Below are positions 59,389 through 64,000 of a stretch of DNA of 64,000 nucleotides, one piece after another (within the stretch, counting starts at the first letter, position 1; the number at the start of each line of letters is the position of its first letter). The position numbers were made by a program, and so were the translations under genes. A model generated the notes under the pieces. The model ran no database searches. It worked only from the letters and a program-made list of their open reading frames with translations, and was not told where the DNA came from. The stretch is from NCBI GenBank assembly GCA_045543655.1, contig JAZPXN010000093.1:31325-95324 (forward strand). Reading direction: 5' to 3'. This DNA is from RGIG995 sp045543655 (GTDB lineage: Bacteria; Bacillota; Clostridia; Oscillospirales; UBA644).

Positions 59389-60258
59389 TCAATAATTTGA
59401 AATGAACTCCGCAAAAAGATCGCATGGGACTAATTTCCAGGATTCAATCATTGGATAAAAATCATTGAAGCTTTTGTACTTTTGAATTTCAGTCAACACC
59501 TCAAAAGCGAACTCCGGATCCTTCGAATTCTGACAGAGGCGTTTTAATACCGGATGCTCCGGATCATAATCCCCAGGCCTTAAACTATGCCAAGCATCGA
59601 CGAATGCAACGTCTTCCTCCAACTGATTTCGATCCGGAAGCATAAACTCTTGCCGTATGGTTTCTATTTCCGGGAAGTTATCGGAGAACATACCGGGAAC
59701 AAGATAGAAATCCCCCACACGTTCTACGATACATTCATAATGCAGGAAGGCACAAAGATCAACATATCCCCAGGGTTCCCTCGGAATCCTCATATCCCCC
59801 GAAGAGAGATCGCAAAAGAGAACAAACTCTTCGCCCTCTTCAAAAAGCGGCAGCATACCGTCGTAGGAATATTCACTATACGAAATGATCGCCGTCCATT
59901 CATCACGTTGCTCCGTCAATAGATTCTCACGATCCGAGAGAACCTTCACGTTCTCCAACGTTAGAAGGGTCGAATTCGAAACGAGATCCATCTCGTTGTA
60001 CTGATAGGAAATTGCAACGGGAGTAACGTTTTTTATCGTGGCAGACAAAACGATAGGACAGGTTTCAAACGCCTTATCGACCGTCATCTCCATATAACTA
60101 CTGGTCACGCTTTGAGCGACGTCGCCGCGGGGAAGTTTTCGGACAAGGACGTTATCCGACTGATAAATAATATCTCCGGAGCTTTCGGGAACAGAATCGC
60201 AGGCAAACAGGCTGAACAAAAGAATCAAGCATAAAACGAATAGCCCGACTTTTTTCAC
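59389..60258 (-). CDS. Lipoprotein of unknown function, paralog 1
   Basis: The 289-residue protein begins with a hydrophobic stretch and lipobox LFAC (Cys20), so it is a membrane lipoprotein. Shared with the neighbour are blocks such as LPLFEEGEEFVLFC and ERVGDFYL. It has no recognised domain. The start is a GTG 9 nt after GGAGG (60258). The fold appears beta-rich and secreted, with few Cys; there is no obvious enzyme site. It lies 18 nt after its paralog in an operon. DNA of this pair looks more AT-rich than its neighbours. Confidence 0.75.
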   Translation of the reverse strand: MKKVGLFVLCLILLFSLFACDSVPESSGDIIYQSDNVLVRKLPRGDVAQSVTSSYMEMTVDKAFETCPIVLSATIKNVTPVAISYQYNEMDLVSNSTLLTLENVKVLSDRENLLTEQRDEWTAIISYSEYSYDGMLPLFEEGEEFVLFCDLSSGDMRIPREPWGYVDLCAFLHYECIVERVGDFYLVPGMFSDNFPEIETIRQEFMLPDRNQLEEDVAFVDAWHSLRPGDYDPEHPVLKRLCQNSKDPEFAFEVLTEIQKYKSFNDFYPMIESWKLVPCDLFAEFISNY

Positions 60259-60276
60259 GAAACAAAACCTCCTTGC

Positions 60277-61125
60277 TTAATCGTATGCCAAAGTCAAAGA
60301 ACGTTCCAATTCTGCGCAGGGGATCAAATATGACGATTTCATCAATATGGAAAACTCGGCAGAGCCTTGAGAGGTTCTCTCCTTTGCAATTTGCAAAACT
60401 GCCCGCATCGTATCGGAATGATCCTCACCAATATTCCGAAAGGGCTGCGACGTAACAATATTACGGAAGCTCATTCCGGCGTAATCTGCTAAATTCCCAT
60501 CGGAAAGATTTCCAAGTTCACTGACAAGACTCCCCGACGGCGCGTATTCAGAAAAGAACTCCGTTGAGAGATAATAATCCCCAATCCGTTCCAACAACAA
60601 TTCATTGCTGTATTCCACCCAAAAATCAACGTACCGTGAGCGTTCCCGGGGGTCATCCCGGAGCGGGGCGTTGCAAAACATCAAATAGGAAGACCCTTCC
60701 TTGATCAAAGGAAGCCTTTCGCCGTAGCGCAGACTGTTGTAACTGACGCCGACGGTTACCGTTGAACCGATTTTCAGATTTCCCTTGATCACCTTAGAAA
60801 CCGAAACGTCAAAAAGTGTAATATTATTGGTTACGGGGTGATCCATATACTCATATTCAACCTGAGCCTCCCGGACGTTGGAAACCGATCCGCTGAAAAT
60901 AGCGGTCGTATTCTGACGGACTATCTCATCGGTGAGAGGCGCGTAAAGATAACAGGTATACCCCTTCTGATCGGAGGAAGCAATATGAGTAACCAAGATA
61001 TCCTCCGATCTGTGAATCTCATCCCCGGGAGCCGTATCTCTCAAGAGATCGGACTGACGATTACACGCGGAAGAGGAAAATAAAAGGAACGATGCAAGAA
61101 GAAAAACGCAAATATACCGCTTCAT
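60277..61125 (-). CDS. Lipoprotein of unknown function, paralog 2
   Basis: The 282-residue protein has a signal peptide and lipobox SSAC (Cys21). It shares LPLIKEGSSYLMFC and ERIGDYYL with paralog 1, along with a similar overall layout, so the pair arose by duplication. A GGAGG site lies 5-6 nt before the ATG. No promoter is clear immediately upstream; the gene lies downstream of the small unit at 61188-61401, whose terminator would have to be read through. Function is unknown. Confidence 0.75.
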   Translation of the reverse strand: MKRYICVFLLASFLLFSSSACNRQSDLLRDTAPGDEIHRSEDILVTHIASSDQKGYTCYLYAPLTDEIVRQNTTAIFSGSVSNVREAQVEYEYMDHPVTNNITLFDVSVSKVIKGNLKIGSTVTVGVSYNSLRYGERLPLIKEGSSYLMFCNAPLRDDPRERSRYVDFWVEYSNELLLERIGDYYLSTEFFSEYAPSGSLVSELGNLSDGNLADYAGMSFRNIVTSQPFRNIGEDHSDTMRAVLQIAKERTSQGSAEFSILMKSSYLIPCAELERSLTLAYD

Positions 61126-61167
61126 ATAAACCTCCTTTTTATGGTTTAAAGAACCGTTGCTCTGTTA

Positions 61168-61182
61168 AACGAAAATTTCGTT
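61168..61182. promoter_or_regulatory. Palindrome AACGAAAATTTCGTT upstream of the lipoprotein pair
   Basis: A perfect 7-bp inverted repeat with a single-base centre lies in the gap between paralog 2 and the small unit's terminator. It could be an operator. No consensus promoter was seen here. Confidence 0.4.
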
Positions 61183-61187
61183 ATCAT

Positions 61188-61224
61188 AAAAAAGCGCATG
61201 AACCTTTTCTTCGGCGGTTCATGC
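61188..61224 (-). terminator. Terminator of the small independent transcription unit
   Basis: On the minus strand GCATGAACC pairs with GGTTCATGC (9 bp, 61216-61224 with 61196-61204) around an 11-nt loop and is followed by GCTTTTTT. It contains the stop codon of the small ORF at 61219. Confidence 0.85.
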
Positions 61225-61329
61225 ACTGATACTGTTTCCTTTGATCGGATGCCTCCCCGGATGGAAAGGAGCGTGGATACAGCAGGCAAGAAGCCGCCTC
61301 AGAATCGTTCCGAAGAAGCGAATTGCCAC
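61219..61329 (-). CDS. Possible 36-residue leader-type peptide
   Basis: The short frame runs from a GTG at 61329 (MAIRFFGTILRRLLACCIHA...) to a TGA at 61219 inside the terminator stem. It has a good ribosome site (AAAGGGTGAT, 5 nt upstream) and a perfect promoter at 61373-61401. The protein is basic with a Cys-Cys pair and short hydrophobic N-terminus; it is not in a known family. An overlapping frame from an ATG at 61336 runs through the terminator and is less likely. The unit could also be a small RNA. Confidence 0.45.
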   Translation of the reverse strand: MAIRFFGTILRRLLACCIHAPFHPGRHPIKGNSISA

Positions 61330-61372
61330 GTTGCATCACCCTTTCTGAAATCCGTTATTATCCTACGCTATT

Positions 61373-61401
61373 ATTATATCGTAAATAACAAAGAATGTCA
61401 A
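61373..61401 (-). promoter_or_regulatory. Promoter of the small independent transcription unit
   Basis: TTGACA (61401-61396) and TATAAT (61378-61373) with a 17-nt spacer on the minus strand. It has no known gene directly downstream apart from the 36-residue frame and its terminator. Confidence 0.85.
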
Positions 61402-61470
61402 TAGGGTTTATAAAATTTATACATTTTTCTTGCACATTCAAAAAAAGAGAGTGTTTTGATTCAGAATATT

Positions 61471-61989
61471 TCAATCGTGGTCGATGAGGATGCCGAGGTC
61501 GGTCAGGGCGGCGCAGATCGAAGCGAAGGCTTCTTCCGAATCCACGGAGAGGGTATGAACGTGGATGCCGCCGGTGAGGTCGGAGAGGTGGGAGGCGCCG
61601 GAAAGAGCGGTTTTGCGGACGAAATCGTCGGCGTCCTTGCGGGAGGAGATCAAAAGAGGGGCGGAGATCGAACCGTAGACCGAATGCTCCACCGTCACGT
61701 CTCGGACGCGGCCGCCCCGGTCAACGATGGCGTAAAATTCGTTGCAGACGTCTTCCTTGGCGTGGCGGCAGACGATGCGGCGGGTCAGCCCCGGCCGTTC
61801 CTCCTGCGCCAGCACGTATCCCCGATGCTCGGAGCGGATGGAGAATCCGGAAGCGCGGAGCAACGCCACGTCGGCCACGATGATCTGCCGGGAAACGCCG
61901 AATTCTTCGGCCAATGCGCCGCCGGAAACCGGCCCTCCCTCCGAAATCAGGCGGGCGACGATATTCTTTCTGCGTTCTTCCGCTTTCAT
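61471..61989 (-). CDS. niaR: NiaR-type NAD biosynthesis repressor (HTH + 3H domain)
   Basis: The 172-residue protein begins MKAEERRKNIVARLIS with a winged helix-turn-helix (VSRQIIVADVALLRASGFS). The 3H domain has its conserved His residues (CRHAKEDV, VEHSVYG, GGIHVHTL), the niacin-binding signature of NiaR. It represses NAD genes in response to niacin. The ATG at 61989 follows GGAGG by about 7 nt. It is last in the nadB-nadC-niaR operon and probably autoregulates it; the operator lies outside the window. Confidence 0.92.
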   Translation of the reverse strand: MKAEERRKNIVARLISEGGPVSGGALAEEFGVSRQIIVADVALLRASGFSIRSEHRGYVLAQEERPGLTRRIVCRHAKEDVCNEFYAIVDRGGRVRDVTVEHSVYGSISAPLLISSRKDADDFVRKTALSGASHLSDLTGGIHVHTLSVDSEEAFASICAALTDLGILIDHD

Positions 61990-62012
61990 GCGAAGACCTC
62001 CTTCGTCAAGAA

Positions 62013-62864
62013 TCAAACTGCGTGGAGATTTTTCAGAGAAAGGTCAAGGATGGGAGCGGAATGGGTCAGAGCGCCGGAAGAGATATAATCCACGCCGATA
62101 TCCACCAGCTTTTCGATATTTTCCCGGGTGACGTTGCCGCTGCACTCGGTCTCCGCACGGCCCTTGGCCAGCCGGACGGCCTCCTTCATATCCTCGACGG
62201 ACATATTATCCAGCATGATGATATCCGCGCCGGCCTCCAAGGCCTCCTTGAGCATATCGAGATTTTCCACCTCGACCTCGATCTTGCGGAGGAAGGGGGC
62301 GTATTCCTTGGCCATGCGGACGGCTTCTTTTACGCCGCCGGCAGCGCCGATATGATTGTCCTTGAGAAGAATGCCGTCGCTGAGGTTATAGCGGTGGTTG
62401 CATCCGCCGCCGGCCTTGACGGCGTATTTTTCAAAGATACGCATATTGGGCGTGGTCTTACGGGTGTCGAGAAGGCGGGTATGACTGCCGGCGAGAAGAT
62501 CCACGATATTCCGGGTATAGGTGGCAATGCCGCTCATGCGCTGGAGATAGTTCAGCGCCGTCCGTTCCCCGGACAGAAGAACCCGGATATCCCCCCGGAC
62601 GAGGCCGATCTTTTCGCCGTTTTTCACCGCGTCCCCGTCCTTGCAGGTGAAGGTGACCTCGGTGGCGGGGTCGAGCAATTCAAAAACCCGCCGGAAGACG
62701 CCGAGACCGGCGACGATGCCGTCCTGCTTGCAGATCAGCTCCACCTCGCCCAGCTGATATTCGGGCATGACGGCGTTGGTGGTCACGTCCTCGCTGGAGA
62801 TATCCTCCCGCAGGGCGCTTAAGATCAATTCGTCGGCGTTCATTTTCATGGTAACGTTATTCAT
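62013..62864 (-). CDS. nadC: Nicotinate-nucleotide pyrophosphorylase (carboxylating), NadC
   Basis: The 283-residue protein has the quinolinate phosphoribosyltransferase landmarks LREDISSEDVTTNAV, LSGERTALNYLQRMSGIAT, LDTRKTTPNMRIFEKYAVKAGGG and the C-terminal EVEVENLDMLKEALEAGADIIMLDN. It converts quinolinate and PRPP to nicotinate mononucleotide. The start at 62864 has GGAG 10 nt upstream and overlaps the nadB stop by 8 nt. Confidence 0.96.
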   Translation of the reverse strand: MNNVTMKMNADELILSALREDISSEDVTTNAVMPEYQLGEVELICKQDGIVAGLGVFRRVFELLDPATEVTFTCKDGDAVKNGEKIGLVRGDIRVLLSGERTALNYLQRMSGIATYTRNIVDLLAGSHTRLLDTRKTTPNMRIFEKYAVKAGGGCNHRYNLSDGILLKDNHIGAAGGVKEAVRMAKEYAPFLRKIEVEVENLDMLKEALEAGADIIMLDNMSVEDMKEAVRLAKGRAETECSGNVTRENIEKLVDIGVDYISSGALTHSAPILDLSLKNLHAV

Positions 62865-64000
62865 GGCTGTTCTTCTCCTTTTCAATGGCTTCGAGGACGA
62901 TGCGCTTATATTCTTCTTCATAATTTTCGTATTTGCGGGGATCGACGGAAACGGGGACGGCCACGTCGGAAATGGTATAATCGGTCATAAGGTGGTCGGC
63001 GGCCCGTTTGGCAAACACCAGGCTTTCCAACAGAGAATTGCTGGCCAGGCGGTTGCGGCCGTGCACGCCGTTGCAGGCGGTCTCCCCTACGGCGTAAAGG
63101 CGATCCATGGAGGTTTTGCTGTTCCGGTCCACGTCGATGCCGCCCATGAAATAATGCTGAGAGGGAACGACGGGAATGGGCTCTTTGGTCACGTCGTAGC
63201 CTTCCTCCAGGCAATGACGGTAGATGTTGGGGAAATGAGTACGGATCTCATCCTCCGGGATCGGCGCCATGGAGAGCCACACGTGCTCGGTGCCCTCTTT
63301 TTTCATTTCCTCAAAGATGGCGTTGGCCACCACGTCCCGGGGCAAAAGCTCGTTGACGAAGCGTTCGCCCTTGGAATTCAGAAGGATCGCCCCTTCTCCC
63401 CGCACCGATTCGGAAATGAGGAATTCCCGGCCGTCCTTCTTGCTGTAGAGGGTGGTGGGGTGGATCTGAATATAATCAATATGCTCGAGACGGATCTTGT
63501 ATTTCAGGGCAAGGGCCAATGCGTCCCCGGTCAGGTGGCGGTAATTGGTGGAGTGCTTGAAAAGGCCGCCGATGCCGCCGGTGGCAAGGACGGTATAGTC
63601 CGCGGTGATGGGAGAGAAATTCCCTTCCGCATCCTTCCCGATAATGCCGCCGCAGGTATTCCCCTCGCAGATCAGGTCGACCATGGTATAATTTTCAATT
63701 AAGGTAATGTTTTCCCGGCTCCGGGCCGTTTCAAGCAGATGAGAGACGATCTCCTTGCCGGTTTCGTCCTCGTGGAACAGAATGCGGGGTTTCGAATGGG
63801 CACCCTCTCGTGTGTAGGTGAATGCTTCCCCGTCCTTCTCAAACCGAACGCCGAAGGAAACCAGGTCGCTGATCACATCCTGGGAGGAATGGATCATAAT
63901 GTGAACCGAATCGGGGTTGTTCTCATAATGCTCCGCCTTCATGGTGTCCTCGTAGAAGGCATCGTAATCCTTCTCATCACGAAGCACGCAAATACCGCCC
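62857..64000 (-). CDS. nadB: L-aspartate oxidase, N-terminus cut by the window end
   Basis: The frame enters from the right edge with GGICVLRDEKDYD, a typical segment just after the N-terminal FAD motif. It has the conserved HTNYRHLTGDALALALK-type helix, HIDYIQIHPTTLY, ESVRGEGAILLN, PSQHYFMGGIDVDR and GETACNGVHGRNRLASNSLLE. It oxidises aspartate to iminoaspartate, the first step to quinolinate, using FAD. The C-terminus ends soon after the last conserved block, so the usual C-terminal helical domain looks shortened. It is the first or second gene of the nad operon; nadA would be beyond the edge. Confidence 0.95.
   Translation of the reverse strand, partial: GGICVLRDEKDYDAFYEDTMKAEHYENNPDSVHIMIHSSQDVISDLVSFGVRFEKDGEAFTYTREGAHSKPRILFHEDETGKEIVSHLLETARSRENITLIENYTMVDLICEGNTCGGIIGKDAEGNFSPITADYTVLATGGIGGLFKHSTNYRHLTGDALALALKYKIRLEHIDYIQIHPTTLYSKKDGREFLISESVRGEGAILLNSKGERFVNELLPRDVVANAIFEEMKKEGTEHVWLSMAPIPEDEIRTHFPNIYRHCLEEGYDVTKEPIPVVPSQHYFMGGIDVDRNSKTSMDRLYAVGETACNGVHGRNRLASNSLLESLVFAKRAADHLMTDYTISDVAVPVSVDPRKYENYEEEYKRIVLEAIEKEKNSHE

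Noticed and set aside
61190..61370. SRP RNA or 6S RNA at the small transcription unit
   Set aside because: The conserved SRP tetraloop region and the 6S bubble architecture are not seen.
1..64000. tRNA, rRNA, transposase, integrase or prophage genes
   Set aside because: No sequence with a tRNA clover leaf, rRNA segment, IS end or phage gene was recognised in any gap or ORF.

Overview
The window looks like a chromosomal segment of a Gram-positive Clostridia-type (Bacillota) bacterium, probably an uncultured gut lineage. The signs are lipoproteins and sortase-free surface proteins without an outer-membrane system, near-consensus vegetative promoters (about twenty, nearly all with 17-nt spacers), strong GGAGG ribosome binding sites, U-tailed hairpin terminators, and Bacillota-type genes (rqcH, trmK, Nif3, queT, noc/ParB, typA, hemZ, niaR, BspA-type leucine-rich repeats, cell-wall 3D protein). 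No rRNA, tRNA, CRISPR array, prophage or transposase was found. Most of the window is ordinary housekeeping DNA.

Layout. 1-3300: a partial unknown gene, a GNAT acetyltransferase, a G5/3D cell-wall protein and rplM-rpsI. 3362-11049: a six-gene minus-strand operon (LamG membrane protein, parvulin-type foldase lipoprotein, DUF1858 protein, trmK, Nif3-like, rqcH) that combines protein folding and ribosome quality control. 11226-15281: a radical SAM/DUF2344 pair, a repeat-bearing leader, queT and galU. 15341-19003: a two-component system with an aldose epimerase. 19058-25386: a MecA-like adaptor, tsaD, a small unknown gene, a Noc/ParB protein, a cation exporter and typA. 25434-29046: an acyltransferase with an extra C-terminal region, a zinc-ribbon protein, a structured RNA with tRNA-like closure, a sigma factor and a UgpC/MsmK-type ATPase. 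29262-36473: proC, a nucleoside phosphorylase, PAP2, a rhamnosidase-like hydrolase, glpK and a GH28-like protein. 36751-41564: htpG, pfkA, an EamA transporter and a YwaF-like membrane protein. 41630-47121: a type IIA topoisomerase pair and mtaB. 47258-58462: a small Cys-rich membrane peptide, then a long plus-strand run of LRR surface protein, pncB, recJ, rel, dtd, an MBL hydrolase, hemZ and a uridine-kinase-like gene, many overlapping by 4-8 nt. 58586-59323: rpsU and yqeG. 59389-61401: two paralogous lipoproteins and a small independent transcription unit, in DNA that looks more AT-rich. 61471-64000: niaR, nadC and nadB of an NAD operon, with nadB cut by the window end.

The main leads are the about 180-nt structured RNA at 27109-27288 (possibly a raiA-type RNA), the promoter-ORF-terminator unit at 61188-61401, the lipoprotein pair beside it, the two 57-bp repeats in the queT leader, and the LamG membrane protein whose cytoplasmic tail carries a repeated threonine motif. 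All gene calls come from reading the translations; no database search was possible.
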